Assembly: GCA_965212245.1 (NCBI GenBank)
Contig: OZ243107.1
Location: forward strand, 1,736,001-1,800,000
Length of the DNA: 64,000 nucleotides
Reading direction: 5' to 3'
Source of the DNA: CAKZNE01 sp040222435
Lineage (GTDB): Bacteria > Bacteroidota > Bacteroidia > Flavobacteriales > Schleiferiaceae
Both the position numbers and the translations under genes were made by a program. A model generated the notes under the pieces. It worked only from the letters and a program-made list of their open reading frames with translations. It was not told the origin of the DNA and ran no database searches. This document shows positions 9,561-20,055 of the stretch, one piece after another. How positions within the stretch are numbered: position 1 is the stretch's first letter; each line of letters starts with the position of its first letter.

Positions 9561-9770
9561 TCACTTTTTGTACTTGTTTACAATCCGCAAAACGTCTTTC
9601 AGGTTTTCGCGTAGAAGGTTCGGGTCTATGGCATGATGGTTAACGGTCACAGTGTACCCACAAATCTTATCGCTGCCATTTTCACGCGCGGGATTTTGAG
9701 TTTCAAGTTTTTCATATACACTTCGAAGCTGGTCTAAAGAATTCTGATATTTAGGTTCATCAGGGCTCAA
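9561..9770 (-). CDS. Small hypothetical protein (69 aa)
   Basis: I do not recognise this family. The protein is soluble and charged, with heptad-like spacing (SLDQLRSVYEKLETQ) and a C-terminus LLRENLKDVLRIVNKYKK that should form a helix. It converges on the helix-turn-helix frame, with 6 bases between the stops. The next 270 bp up to the IS982 end holds no gene. Its position beside attL suggests an element backbone gene, but no function can be assigned. Confidence 0.5.
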   Translation of the reverse strand: MSPDEPKYQNSLDQLRSVYEKLETQNPARENGSDKICGYTVTVNHHAIDPNLLRENLKDVLRIVNKYKK

Positions 9771-10040
9771 TGGAATTATTATTTAATCAGAACCGAAACT
9801 AATGTTTCGGAATTGAAAAATCGAAGTCGCAGAGGTCTATCCGATATTTAGACTCGGTTTTTCTATGTTTCAGAAGATTCCATTTGATACCGCAAGTTCT
9901 CGGTTGTTGTTAGCACCAGAATTGAAATGACTGTTTTAAGCCAAGTTTATTAGTAAATTGAATATGAAAAAAATTGGTAAATATGAACCCCATAGGGAGG
10001 CTTACAAACTAAATGAATAAAAATTGTTAGATTATTTTAT

Positions 10041-11070
10041 AACCCGTTGTGCTATTGAAAACTTGAGGTTTATGTGAATAACAAAAGGTCGTGAAATTAT
10101 CTGGTATATAGTATTTTAAAGGCGCTTAAATCTATAAAAAACTAACCATGCACGACCTAAGAGTAAATTACGAAAAAATCCTGGAGCTTACCAAAAAGCA
10201 TTACCGTCCAATTAGATCAGATGGTAACTTTCGTTTTTATCCCCGGCCCCCTAAAATGAGTGATATGGAACTGATTGCTCTAAACCTTTGTGCCGAAGCC
10301 TGCAGTATAGACTCAGAGAACCTGCTTTTCAGTAAGCTAAAAGGAAGCTATCCCGGGTGGTATCAGGGGGTAGGTTCCCGTACGCGGTATAACAGAAGAC
10401 GCAGACGCCTGGCCGATAAGATTATGGAGGTGGGGAAAGTATTGGCAGAGCCTTTAGTTAAGGCATATCCGGTGTTAATCGTGGATTCTATGCCTTGTCC
10501 TATTGTAAAAAAAGCCAGAGAAAACCGCTTTAAAATATGCCGGGAATACTGGACTACTTCACCGGCTAAAGGATATTCAGCAGTAGATAAAAGTTATCTG
10601 GTGGGGTATAAGTTACATTTGATGATATCCGGTAACGGAGCCTTAGTAGATGCTCAGCTTAGCCCCGCCAATGTCCATGATATCCATTTCTTAAAAGGCT
10701 GGAATAACAAAGCCAGGCTACGTTCCAAAGAATTGCTGGGAGACCGGGGGTATATCTCTGCTTCTGTGCAAACTAATCTATTTGATAATTATAAAATCCG
10801 GCTTTGTACTCCCACTCGTAAGAATCAAAAAGTACAGATAAAATGGGCGGGTGAAAAACGCAGAAACAGAAAACGTATTGAGACCCTTTTATCACAGCTT
10901 TGTGATCAGTTTCGCATTAAAATCAATTATGCTAAAAGCTATCGGGGATTTTACACCAGAATTCTTTCTAAACTAGCGGCTGTATCTGCCTTGCAATTAC
11001 TGAACTTTGAAAATGAGAGGCCTCTAAACCACCTTAAACATGCCTGGACTGGTTAATAGCACAACGGGTT
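10041..11070 (+). mobile_element. IS982-family insertion sequence
   Basis: A 1,030-bp unit is bounded by perfect 16-bp inverted repeats, AACCCGTTGTGCTATT at 10041-10056 and its complement at 11055-11070. It contains one transposase gene whose stop overlaps the right repeat. ACCCGTTGTGC ends and a length near 1 kb are typical of IS982. I see no clear direct target duplication, so one flank may have rearranged or the duplication is very short. Confidence 0.88.
10148..11056 (+). CDS. IS982-family DDE transposase
   Basis: This 302-aa protein has the IS982 layout: an N-terminal region with MSDMELIALNLCAE, a first aspartate in VLIVDSMPCPI, a second in LLGDRGYISA, and a terminal block RKRIETLLSQLCDQF...AKSYRGFYTRILSKL holding the catalytic glutamate. 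It cuts and rejoins the ends of the surrounding insertion sequence. The frame is uninterrupted and about the normal length, so the copy may still be active. Confidence 0.92.
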   Translation: MHDLRVNYEKILELTKKHYRPIRSDGNFRFYPRPPKMSDMELIALNLCAEACSIDSENLLFSKLKGSYPGWYQGVGSRTRYNRRRRRLADKIMEVGKVLAEPLVKAYPVLIVDSMPCPIVKKARENRFKICREYWTTSPAKGYSAVDKSYLVGYKLHLMISGNGALVDAQLSPANVHDIHFLKGWNNKARLRSKELLGDRGYISASVQTNLFDNYKIRLCTPTRKNQKVQIKWAGEKRRNRKRIETLLSQLCDQFRIKINYAKSYRGFYTRILSKLAAVSALQLLNFENERPLNHLKHAWTG

Positions 11071-11359
11071 AATTTCAATATTTAATCCTAAGCACAATCA
11101 ATTAACCCATATAAGAATTGAAATTTTATCCTTAATAGTTATGTCAAAACCAATTCTCCACTTGAAATACTTTTAAATAATTTAAAAATCACACCCTTCA
11201 CTTTGTCAGTTAATTACGTTGAAACATATTTTAATCAAATTAAAATATACAATCTTACATTACTATTCCAAACCCAATAGATTGAATGATTTTTACAAAA
11301 AACATACTTGATAATTCAAATTAAATTATTTGCTTTGCTATAACCAATTTTCTAAACTT

Positions 11360-14300
11360 ATGTCTAAATCTGCTCTATATGCAATGGTTCTATATTGCAT
11401 ATCTCTAAGTTCTTTTTCCCAAATAAATAATGTAGGGGAGTTGCAACAACAAATGGCTATTCCCACATTGAGTTATACTGAGATCACCGAAAAAGGAGAT
11501 TCCATCTATGAAAATGATAGTCTTTTGGAAATGGGAAAAAAGGCTTATTACCGATGGAAATATCGCACCGAAGGCCGCACCGCCTTTCCCGGTGTTACGC
11601 CCACTTCCACAGCCTCTGACCTGAATGCTTACCTGACAGGAACGGACTATTACAGCTTCTGCAATATGGGACCTGCTACCGCTCCGTGGAGCGAGGTGGG
11701 GCCAGACCCTGCACCAGGCATGAAACAAGCCATAGGTCTGATCAGTTGCGTGGCGGCAGACCCCAACAATCACAATATTATTTACGCGGGAACCATTGAG
11801 TCCGGTCTTTGGAAAACCACTAACGGGGGACAAAGCTGGTCAAATATTATAGAGAACAGCAATGTCGGGACTATAGCAGGAATGGGGTATTCCTCCATTG
11901 CGATCGACCCTAATAATTCCAATAATCTTTTAGTGGGTACTGTTACTCATGCCTTTGAGATTCCAAGTGACTGGGCCTCCACATCTAATGGGTTTGGTAT
12001 ATTGAAATCCACGGATGGCGGGCAGAGCTGGACAGTGGGAACCTGTGCCGCTATAAACAACCAGCAATGGTTTGTAAAGAAAGTAAAATATCATCCCATC
12101 AACTCCAGCGTAGCCATTGCCGCAGGCAATAAGACCATCTTTAAGACCACCGATGGTGGCCTGAACTGGAACATTGTATTTACCAATCCCACGGGCAAAA
12201 ACTCCGTTTTTATAGACGTGGAGTTCAACCTGAACGCGCCTCATTACGTAATGGCCTCCACCCGCTTTACCCAGGTGGGGTATACGACCAAATCTCCACA
12301 TGCCGCTCAGATATTCGGTTCTGCCGCCACAGGGAATAATGGAAGCTGGACCGAAGTCACCCTACCCACCAATCAAACCGATACGTCATGGGCCGCATCC
12401 ATGCCGATGGACGTGACTTTGGCAGACCCCGGTTATGTGTATACCTTCTTTTCCAATTTCTGGGGTAAGTATCCGGATGGTAAGCCCAGAGTCACCGAAC
12501 ATATGCAGCTTTATAAAACAGCCGATGCCGGCCAGACCTGGATATTGGTGAACGATAAGCTTACCAGGCGATCTTCTCATACTGCGGCTAACCTGAACTA
12601 CGGAGCCGTGCAGTATGAGTTTGAGCTTTCTGATAACGATCCTTCGATATTATACATTGGTGGATACTATGTTGCTAAATCCACCAACCAGGGTTCTTAT
12701 TTTGATATAGGTACATATCAATATTTTCCCGACCAACACACGCATGCAGATGTAAGGGATATCTACAACCTGGGCTATATCAACGGAGAAGATCACTTAT
12801 TGGTGGCTAATGACGGTGGTGTTTCATTGACTACCAACAGCGCAGCGAGTTATAGTAACCTAAATGGAACAGGGCTAGGTGTTACACAATTTTATGGTTT
12901 TGACGTATTTCGCTCATCACCTGAAACTGTCATGGGAGGAGCTATTCATAATGCAATTGCCGTAAAAAAAGAAGGAAACTGGCAGCTATTTAATGATCTT
13001 GGTGATGGCGACTGGTCTGAAATTGATCACCTGTCCGAAGACGAGAGTGTGTGTTATATAGTAATCAATGGGAAAGTAAAACGCAAAACAAATTACGGAT
13101 TATCCGATGCTGGCATGGCTAACCAACTTGGCCAGCGGTATTTTTACCGGGGGCAAAAGCTCTACATTGATCCTCATGATCACAACCGGGTATTTCATCT
13201 GATCCATAATCTCTATGCTTATGATCGCAGCACCAACGCATGGTCCGAGTTTTTCCATAAGCCTCAGAACGGCACGGGGGGAAGTTCGGTCATTTCGGCC
13301 TTTGCCATAGCCCCCTCCAACCCGGACCGGATGTACATAGCCTATAACAATATTTCGTATGGGGACCCAGTCCACAATAAGTTCCTTCGCTCCTTCAATG
13401 GAGGTAATTCCTGGGCAGATGCTACAGATGATGTCTCCTATGGCGGGGGAGGCTCTGTTTATCATTGGAGCTATATTAGCGATATAGCTGTAGACCCTGA
13501 AGATGAGGACAACGTCTTTATCAGTCTTAAGAACTACTCTAAAGATGCTGCCAACCCTACTCAGGGAACATACCGCGTATACCATTCAACCGATGGAGGC
13601 ATAAGCTGGACCGATATGTCTACCGGCTTAAAACCCATCCCGGTTAATGATCTGGAATATGTGGCCGGAACCGATGACCTGCTTTTTGCTGCTACAGACG
13701 GAGGGGTGTATTATTGGGACAAGCCCAATCAAACCTGGAAATGCTTTAACAACGGAATGCCCAATTCGATGGTGATAAACCTGGAACATGACCGTTGCAC
13801 TCAAACCTTATACGCTTCTACTTTGGGGCGTGGAATCTGGAAAGCCCCCTTAACTGACTTTGTGCGCCCGCAACACCACATTCACGAGTTAGTAAGCTGG
13901 GATTCTGATCGTTTTATGGATGGGGATGTGATCGTAGAGAATGGGGCCACGCTCACGGTGCGGGCTAAGATACACATGGGGCGTGATGCCCGCATAATTA
14001 TAGAAGGTGGTGGCCATTTAATAGTAGAGGATTCCGGCACACTGACCTCTGGTAATTGCAATGCCAGTTGGGGTGGGATTTGGATAGAAGGAAATTCATT
14101 ATTTGCTCAAACTCTTAATTCACCCCAACAGGGCCACCTGGATTTACGTCCCGGTTCTACCATAGAATACGCGGAGCAGGCCATTACCAACTCGCTGCCA
14201 CCTTCCGGCAATGACTGGGTTGTATGGGGTACCCAGGGAGGTATTATAGAAGCAGACGGCTGTACCTTTCGCAATAATACCCGCGATGCCGCTATAGTAT

Positions 14301-16462
14301 CTTACAGCAACCCTCATAACAATGGCGTTTATTGGGCAGAGTTCAAGGATTGCACCTTTGAACGTGATGATAATTACCGTAACTCCAGCCTTATGGCGCA
14401 CATTTCTATGCTGAGCGTGGAAGGTGTGAGCATTGAAGGGTGCCAGTTTACCCATACTATTACCTCCGGACCGTTTAAGGAAAACGGAGAAGGTATATTT
14501 GCTTTAAACGCTACCTTTTCCATTAACTCCTCCTCATCCCAGAATAGTTCATTCACCGGTTACCGGGATGCGGTGAGAGCGCAAAATGTATTATGCGCCT
14601 TAACGACCAACCCCATTGAAATAAACAATACGGTTTTCACGCATAATTACCATAGCATCTACCTCAGTGAAGCGCAGTATGCCAAAGTATCACATAACAC
14701 GGTAAATGTGCTGAATGCAGAGGAGCGTACTTCTCAAAACCCCACTGCTTTTCAATCTATACGTTATGGTATTTATATGGACGGCTGCCAGGACTTTGAG
14801 CTGTATGAGAACACCCTGGCCACCGGTAGTCAAAATAGCTTTATTGAAAGCGCAGGGATGATCCTGAAAAACACCGGAGCCGTAGCCACCGAGATATACC
14901 GAAATCAGATAGATGGCTTTACGGTAGGTATGGAAGCTATAGGGCGCAACAGGGATGCCAGTGTAACCGATGTAGGCTTAACCTTTAAGTGCAATGATTT
15001 TGGGTCAAACGCAGGCAATGCCTATGACATTTTTATCGCTGAGGCTGCCAGCCATCCCGAAAACGGCATACAGGTATTCCAGGGACAGAATACTAACCAA
15101 ACTTTCCCCGAAGACCTAATGAATAACCTCTTTACGTCCAATGGGAACCCATTTACCAGTAATTTTCAAAATAACGAGAACAGCAGTATAATATACTTTT
15201 ACGGTAAAGGCAGCGGCAGGCTTGAGCCTCGGCAAATAATAGGAATCTCTGCTATAGGTTCATTACTTAATGTCGACTACCTGCTTCATTGTCCTGAACG
15301 TTCTATAGCCCCCCCAGGTGATCTGAGTAGTCCTACCCAGGGTTATACACAGGCGGAAGGAGACTTGGCCAACGGGCTTAGCTTACGAACCCAGTACATA
15401 GACAATGGAGCTACTCCGGCCCTGGAAGCTCAGATTTTAATAGCTGATGATCAACAGGAATACCAGGACCTGTATATTGACCTGATGAATACCGCCCCCT
15501 ATGTATCGGAAGAAAATCTCTTAAATGTAGCCGAAATCTCAGATTATCCTGAGCTGGCTCTGCGCAATATCATGGTAGCTAATCCTCATGCATCGCGGAA
15601 CTCCGAGATCATGGAAGCACTTTGGAACAAAGAGCCTGCCCTATCACAACAGACTCTCGATGATATTGAGGCTGGTGAACAGACCATAACTTCAAAAGAC
15701 ATTTTGGATATGCAGGTTATGGATGCCCAAAGCCGAAGTGAAATAGCCACCCGTAAAATACTAGCTTATTATCGCTCCACGGGTGAGGATGAACTGGATA
15801 ATATGATAAGCCACCTATTATCTACTGATGAACCGCATTTTCACTATTCCGTAGTAGATGCTTTGATTGCTGCTGGCGATGCAGCGGGAGCACAGACTGT
15901 ATTGGATGACATTCCCAATGTGTGCCCCATGTCAGACGCAGTTTGGAATGATTATAATGAAATGAGTGATTTATACTCTATTCTGATCAGCGTGAATGGA
16001 AGTAATCCGGTGGACCTGGATTCTGAGCTTAAATCAGACCTGGAAAATTTAGCTCAAAACGATGCTCATTTGGCAGCCGGAAGAGCCAGGAACTTGCTGG
16101 CCCTATATAATGAACCTACCGATTACTTTGAGCCGGTGTACATTCCGGGCATTTCAGGTAAAAAATCGGAAGACCCGATACCTGACCGGCCCGAAATTGC
16201 AGAAAGCGGATTTAGCTTAAGTCCTAATCCCGCAGAAGATTATACTATTTTACAATGGGATTGGTTAAAAGCAGGTTTATCGGAACCGATTGCTATTCAA
16301 ATTTACGACCTGAAGGGGAGCCTGGTATACCATGAAAAAGTAGAGCAGTTTGAAAAAAATATTGAAATAATTTCCAGTAAAAATTTTATTCAAGGCTCTT
16401 ATCTGATTAAGGTCTTGCATAAAGGAGAGACAGTTTTTAATTCCAAATTAATGGTTAAATAA
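11360..16462 (+). CDS. Very large T9SS secreted protein: beta-propeller plus beta-helix
   Basis: This protein of about 1,700 aa begins with a signal peptide (MSKSALYAMVLYCISLSSFS), and that is why I start at 11360 rather than the TTG 10 codons earlier. Residues about 100-840 contain repeated sialidase/sortilin-type propeller motifs, such as S-x-DGG-x-SW (KSTDGGQSW, HSTDGGISW, KTTDGGLNW). A region at about 850-1260 with many N/G-rich turns (GGHLIVEDSG, IEGCQFTH) looks like a right-handed parallel beta-helix. The end is a T9SS type A sorting domain (LSPNPAEDYTI through GSYLIKVLHKGE...KLMVK). It is probably exported to the cell surface or medium for binding or degrading a polymer; the substrate is unknown. 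As mobile-element cargo it is unusually large. Confidence 0.85.
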   Translation: MSKSALYAMVLYCISLSSFSQINNVGELQQQMAIPTLSYTEITEKGDSIYENDSLLEMGKKAYYRWKYRTEGRTAFPGVTPTSTASDLNAYLTGTDYYSFCNMGPATAPWSEVGPDPAPGMKQAIGLISCVAADPNNHNIIYAGTIESGLWKTTNGGQSWSNIIENSNVGTIAGMGYSSIAIDPNNSNNLLVGTVTHAFEIPSDWASTSNGFGILKSTDGGQSWTVGTCAAINNQQWFVKKVKYHPINSSVAIAAGNKTIFKTTDGGLNWNIVFTNPTGKNSVFIDVEFNLNAPHYVMASTRFTQVGYTTKSPHAAQIFGSAATGNNGSWTEVTLPTNQTDTSWAASMPMDVTLADPGYVYTFFSNFWGKYPDGKPRVTEHMQLYKTADAGQTWILVNDKLTRRSSHTAANLNYGAVQYEFELSDNDPSILYIGGYYVAKSTNQGSYFDIGTYQYFPDQHTHADVRDIYNLGYINGEDHLLVANDGGVSLTTNSAASYSNLNGTGLGVTQFYGFDVFRSSPETVMGGAIHNAIAVKKEGNWQLFNDLGDGDWSEIDHLSEDESVCYIVINGKVKRKTNYGLSDAGMANQLGQRYFYRGQKLYIDPHDHNRVFHLIHNLYAYDRSTNAWSEFFHKPQNGTGGSSVISAFAIAPSNPDRMYIAYNNISYGDPVHNKFLRSFNGGNSWADATDDVSYGGGGSVYHWSYISDIAVDPEDEDNVFISLKNYSKDAANPTQGTYRVYHSTDGGISWTDMSTGLKPIPVNDLEYVAGTDDLLFAATDGGVYYWDKPNQTWKCFNNGMPNSMVINLEHDRCTQTLYASTLGRGIWKAPLTDFVRPQHHIHELVSWDSDRFMDGDVIVENGATLTVRAKIHMGRDARIIIEGGGHLIVEDSGTLTSGNCNASWGGIWIEGNSLFAQTLNSPQQGHLDLRPGSTIEYAEQAITNSLPPSGNDWVVWGTQGGIIEADGCTFRNNTRDAAIVSYSNPHNNGVYWAEFKDCTFERDDNYRNSSLMAHISMLSVEGVSIEGCQFTHTITSGPFKENGEGIFALNATFSINSSSSQNSSFTGYRDAVRAQNVLCALTTNPIEINNTVFTHNYHSIYLSEAQYAKVSHNTVNVLNAEERTSQNPTAFQSIRYGIYMDGCQDFELYENTLATGSQNSFIESAGMILKNTGAVATEIYRNQIDGFTVGMEAIGRNRDASVTDVGLTFKCNDFGSNAGNAYDIFIAEAASHPENGIQVFQGQNTNQTFPEDLMNNLFTSNGNPFTSNFQNNENSSIIYFYGKGSGRLEPRQIIGISAIGSLLNVDYLLHCPERSIAPPGDLSSPTQGYTQAEGDLANGLSLRTQYIDNGATPALEAQILIADDQQEYQDLYIDLMNTAPYVSEENLLNVAEISDYPELALRNIMVANPHASRNSEIMEALWNKEPALSQQTLDDIEAGEQTITSKDILDMQVMDAQSRSEIATRKILAYYRSTGEDELDNMISHLLSTDEPHFHYSVVDALIAAGDAAGAQTVLDDIPNVCPMSDAVWNDYNEMSDLYSILISVNGSNPVDLDSELKSDLENLAQNDAHLAAGRARNLLALYNEPTDYFEPVYIPGISGKKSEDPIPDRPEIAESGFSLSPNPAEDYTILQWDWLKAGLSEPIAIQIYDLKGSLVYHEKVEQFEKNIEIISSKNFIQGSYLIKVLHKGETVFNSKLMVK

Positions 16463-16467
16463 AAAAG

Positions 16468-16513
16468 AGAAAGAAACCTCCTGCAAGGAAAATATTGTAA
16501 GAGGTTTCTTTCT
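16468..16513 (+). terminator. Terminator after the large T9SS gene
   Basis: A 13-bp inverted repeat, AGAAAGAAACCTC (16468-16480) and GAGGTTTCTTTCT (16501-16513), lies directly after the stop codon. The right arm is itself T-rich. Confidence 0.7.
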
Positions 16514-16525
16514 AAATATTAATTC

Positions 16526-16533
16526 TATATTTG
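16526..16533 (+). promoter_or_regulatory. -7 box (TATATTTG) close to a start codon
   Basis: The sequence matches TAnnTTTG and ends 7 bases before the ATG at 16541. If used, the transcript would start at or next to the start codon, giving an almost leaderless mRNA. Confidence 0.45.
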
Positions 16534-16540
16534 GATTTTC

Positions 16541-18055
16541 ATGAAACTGCTTCAAACCACAATTGTCTTGGTAATTTTGTTCTTCTCATTTTTCTCAATG
16601 AGATCACAAACACCATTTAACAGATCTCACAGCGGGGTAGGCGGGAATAACCTTACAGAACTTCTAATTACACCCAAAGGCTATTTAGTCGCATCCGAAA
16701 ATAACTCTAACCCGCATCAACTTGATCTTATTGGTTTTGATTTTGAAGGCCACCTGGTCGATACCGTTTCTTACTCTTTTAACCATGTAACAGCAGGTAT
16801 AGAAAACTGTGGGAAATGCCTGAAAGAAAAGAATGGAAGCATTTTTTATGGTCAAATGCATGTGGAGCGAGCTGACTCAGCTTATGTGCAATTTATAAGA
16901 TTTGACAGCGATCTAAACATCAAAGACACTTCCCGGTATTTCATTGGTTTCCCATACTCCTCTCTTCAAATTCATGCTTTAGAATTTGACACCGATTCTA
17001 CTTTTTTGGTAACCGGATTGGCTTTTCGCAAAAAACCTCCATTATTGGGTAAATATGATCTATTGGTAGCAAAGTTCGATACCGCTTTTAACCTTATATG
17101 GGAAACGATTGAGCCCGACAGCAGACCGAATGAGCACTTAGGATATATTGGTCAGGACATCCTCGTGGATTGTTATGGAACCGCTATTATATCCGGCTAT
17201 GGGAAATATAGTAATTCCAATGTAGGTTTATGTGCCCGCATAAACCCTGTAAACGGACAAATCTTATGGCTTAAGAAATACCCAGGCACAATTTCCCAAG
17301 GAGCCATGTTTACTGTGGATAATCAAAATGGAACCTTCCAATTTTGCCAGAATGAAGCCACGGCTAGAAGATCTAATGGGTCCGTTAGATACACCCGCTT
17401 GCGAGTTGGCAAAATAGATACAAATGGCTCAATAATCACCTACAAAGACATTGGGCCGCCTAATCAATTCGTTATCCAAACTGATTTGATCCCTACTTCT
17501 GATGGGAACTATTATACATCTGGCTTTATTTTTTTAAATGGTTATTACAACAGCTTCGGTTTAAAGTTTGCTCCCAACGGAGACAGCCTCTGGATGCGTT
17601 ATTATCATTATGATGATTACCAGGATCATTCTCAAATAGATATATTTCACGAAACTCCGGACAGCGGTTTTGTACATGCCGGTTATTATGCGGATTTGTT
17701 TCAGTCCTCCTCTTTTGTTGTTTCTACCTGGCTTCTTAAAACGGATAAATACGGCTGTGATTCAAGCGGTTGCCATAAAGTGGATCTTTTTAAAGCTCAT
17801 GTTCCCGGTCTGCTTGAAGTATATCCTAACCCGTCCAATGGTTCATTCCGTTTACAATGGACCTACGGTCCCCCGGAAACCTTTGAATTGACCATTCAGG
17901 ATATTACCGGAAAAGTGATTTATAAAGATAATAATGTCTTTTTAAGTGAGTTGGAATACGCTGTTGATCTTGCCGATAACCCACCCGGTATCTATTTCTT
18001 AAATCTCACTTTAGAAGGAAAGGCTGTGATGAGTAAAAAGCTTGTAATAGAATAA
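16541..18055 (+). CDS. T9SS secreted protein, propeller-like
   Basis: This 504-aa protein has an N-terminal signal (MKLLQTTIVLVILFFSFFSM...RSQ) and a C-terminal T9SS sorting domain (LEVYPNPSNGSFRLQW through GIYFLNLTLEGKAVMSKKLVIE). Between them are repeated blocks of the type D-F-D...W-x-K-Y-P-G and LLVAKFDTAFNLIWE, as in PQQ or Kelch-like delta-60 propeller repeats of secreted Bacteroidota proteins. No catalytic motif is seen. It follows the large T9SS gene but has its own promoter-like box and a terminator between them, so the two are probably separate units. Confidence 0.75.
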   Translation: MKLLQTTIVLVILFFSFFSMRSQTPFNRSHSGVGGNNLTELLITPKGYLVASENNSNPHQLDLIGFDFEGHLVDTVSYSFNHVTAGIENCGKCLKEKNGSIFYGQMHVERADSAYVQFIRFDSDLNIKDTSRYFIGFPYSSLQIHALEFDTDSTFLVTGLAFRKKPPLLGKYDLLVAKFDTAFNLIWETIEPDSRPNEHLGYIGQDILVDCYGTAIISGYGKYSNSNVGLCARINPVNGQILWLKKYPGTISQGAMFTVDNQNGTFQFCQNEATARRSNGSVRYTRLRVGKIDTNGSIITYKDIGPPNQFVIQTDLIPTSDGNYYTSGFIFLNGYYNSFGLKFAPNGDSLWMRYYHYDDYQDHSQIDIFHETPDSGFVHAGYYADLFQSSSFVVSTWLLKTDKYGCDSSGCHKVDLFKAHVPGLLEVYPNPSNGSFRLQWTYGPPETFELTIQDITGKVIYKDNNVFLSELEYAVDLADNPPGIYFLNLTLEGKAVMSKKLVIE

Positions 18056-18108
18056 AAAAGATAACTTCCATCAATCTTGATTATAGTTACATAGATTCCA
18101 ATATTTCT

Positions 18109-19098
18109 TTAATTCGTACTCTTCACGAACCTTAGATTATAGTCCGTACCCTTCTCATTTTGTAACCTAATGGTATAGATACCGTCTTGCAGATCCGAAA
18201 TGTTAAGAAATAACACTTCATCTGAGCCATTATGAATTCCCTCAAAAACCCTCTTGCCCATAAGGTTAAATATTGAAATTGACATCTGACCAGCTACTGT
18301 ATTTGGTAACTTAACACTTATTTCATCTTTTGCCGGATTTGGATAGACTACAGCTTCAGATATCCTTCTTTGTTCCTCTAATGAAAAACCAGGACTACAG
18401 GTACCATAGGGCTGATATATATTAACTGTATCAGTCTCCACACATATTAATCTATGCAGAAATGAATCACCAGCAAAACCCTCACAGTCCGAGCCGTCAA
18501 TTGGATAATAAAATCCTTGCTGTGTCCCAATACCTTCAATCCATATAAGTGTATCGCCATAGCACCGTTGCCCTGCATAACCTGAAATTGGACTTGAATT
18601 TGGAGTAGAGCTATTCAATTCATACACTAGCTTCAGACGTAATCTTAAACCAGAACTTGTAAGTACAGAATCCTTTGCTACTAGACGGAAAGATTCCCAA
18701 TTCTCAAGAATACCAGTCCAAAAATATAAACCATGAAATTTCAATGCTATGGTATCGTTAATATTCATCCCGAAATCATATAGCACAAATTCTGATGTAT
18801 CGTATGTCCCCGAAGACCATTCGAGTTCAGGGGCTGTTCGAGCTAATATCTTTTTACCCTCACTACGAATCAAGGCTACTGTATCTAAATTATCATAAAG
18901 TATGTTATACCATTTACCATGTCTGAAAATACTATCTTTTAAATGATAATTAGAATAGTCAGTAATTGTGTCTTCAGGGTTCATACCGTTATATGTTCGT
19001 CTCTCCTGGACTTTCCAAACGGAATTAAGCCCAGGCAATACCTGAGCATGACCTAAACCAGCCAAGAGCAAGAAATAAAAAAGTATTGAACTTTTCAT
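18109..19098 (-). CDS. T9SS secreted protein of unknown function
   Basis: The 329-aa product starts with a clear signal peptide (MKSSILFYFLLLAGLGHAQ). I chose this ATG over one six codons upstream because it gives a normal signal. It ends with a T9SS sorting domain (VVYPNPAKDEISVKLPN through GIYTIRLQNEKGTDYNLRFVK). The middle part, with WYNILYDNLDTVALIRSEGKK and a cysteine-containing stretch near GYAGQRCYGD, resembles the many uncharacterised secreted Bacteroidota proteins. No enzymatic motif is visible. It converges with the propeller-like gene, 53 bp away. Confidence 0.75.
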   Translation of the reverse strand: MKSSILFYFLLLAGLGHAQVLPGLNSVWKVQERRTYNGMNPEDTITDYSNYHLKDSIFRHGKWYNILYDNLDTVALIRSEGKKILARTAPELEWSSGTYDTSEFVLYDFGMNINDTIALKFHGLYFWTGILENWESFRLVAKDSVLTSSGLRLRLKLVYELNSSTPNSSPISGYAGQRCYGDTLIWIEGIGTQQGFYYPIDGSDCEGFAGDSFLHRLICVETDTVNIYQPYGTCSPGFSLEEQRRISEAVVYPNPAKDEISVKLPNTVAGQMSISIFNLMGKRVFEGIHNGSDEVLFLNISDLQDGIYTIRLQNEKGTDYNLRFVKSTN

Positions 19099-19116
19099 TT
19101 GAGTTAAAAAAATCAT

Positions 19117-19466
19117 TTGAGTAGAGTTTAAGAGTATGTTTCATTCTTAAAATTACATCTTTTTTGGAAAGTATTTATATTCAACGCACTATAAAGCCTG
19201 AAACTAAATTTACTTACTCAACTCACAAACCACCTTATCCAGCGAACTATTCTGCAACTGAATCATCATTAACTGAATATTTCTCATAGTAACCTTTCCT
19301 TTTGACGATACTTTATACTTTCTTCGGGTTGATCACTGTTCAATCATTCCCTTTTCCTCAAGCCCCTCTATTGCGCTATTAAGAGACTGGAAGTTGATTT
19401 GGAGTTAGTACCTTTATTCGGACATAAAATTTAAGACTGTTTGTAGCAAACAAATATCTTAGAGTT
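19117..19466. other. Gene-poor stretch with decayed minus-strand coding remnants
   Basis: There is no intact gene. On the minus strand, short frames interrupted by stops (for example SAIEGLEEKGMIEQ then a stop, and MRNIQLMMIQLQNSS) suggest a degraded small gene, but no family can be named. The stretch leads into an IS3 fragment. Confidence 0.3.
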
Positions 19467-19676
19467 ATGAATAAAAGGAATTATGATCCTGCTTTTAAAG
19501 CAGAAGTAGTGAAGTTGAGTCATCGGAGAGAGAACTTAAGGGAGCTGGCAGATGAATTGGATATCCCGGTTCAACGTATTTACAAATGGCGTAGAGCGGC
19601 AAAGGATGGTTTGATGCCCAAAAGCAATGGCCCACGTTGCTTTTCTCATGGAACAGAACCCTTGGCCAGGGATTAA
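19467..19676 (+). pseudogene. Truncated IS3-family transposase OrfA
   Basis: The first 45-50 residues (MNKRNYDPAFKAEVVKLS through DIPVQRIYKWRRAAKD) are the N-terminal helix-turn-helix of IS3-type OrfA. After GLMPKSN the frame loses similarity and stops early. No OrfB follows and no terminal repeats were found, so this is a remnant cut by a later rearrangement. Confidence 0.7.
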
Positions 19677-19721
19677 GAAAACTGCTCTGTTGGTTTTCCA
19701 ATGGCTCATCCGGTGCATAAT

Positions 19722-19981
19722 CCGGGACGCTTTTTGAGAATACCCGGTATTTACTGATCACCTACCATCATAACGGGGGCGCACTGGTGTTGGACCGGGA
19801 CGGCCTGCTTGGTGTGGACCGAACACAAGATGGCCAGTGGGCTTTCATTGCCACAGAATCGGATAGGACCTATTTGGGTGATACACTGCCGAAACCGCAA
19901 ATCATACCCTTTGAAAAAGCCAGTTCAAAAAAAGGGGTGTATGTAGAAGATATCCTGTCAAACCTCTCCATAGAACACTGA
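19722..19981 (+). pseudogene. Orphan coding fragment, unknown family
   Basis: An open frame without a start codon near its beginning reads NTRYLLITYHHNGGALVLD...QWAFIATESDRTYLG and ends at 19981; an internal ATG-type start at 19787 would give only 64 residues. The composition looks coding, but the family is not recognised. It lies between the IS3 remnant and the next gene and is probably the tail of a gene truncated by insertion or deletion. Confidence 0.35.
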
Positions 19982-20055
19982 TAGTCGGGGGTGTTTAATC
20001 TCTACACGGATGTATTCCATCCCAGTCCCCTTCTGTATCACATAACCGGAAACCG

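Noticed and set aside
10041..11070. Target-site duplication of the IS982 copy
   Set aside because: The bases outside the two inverted repeats (TTTTAT and AATTTC) do not match, so no duplication is claimed.
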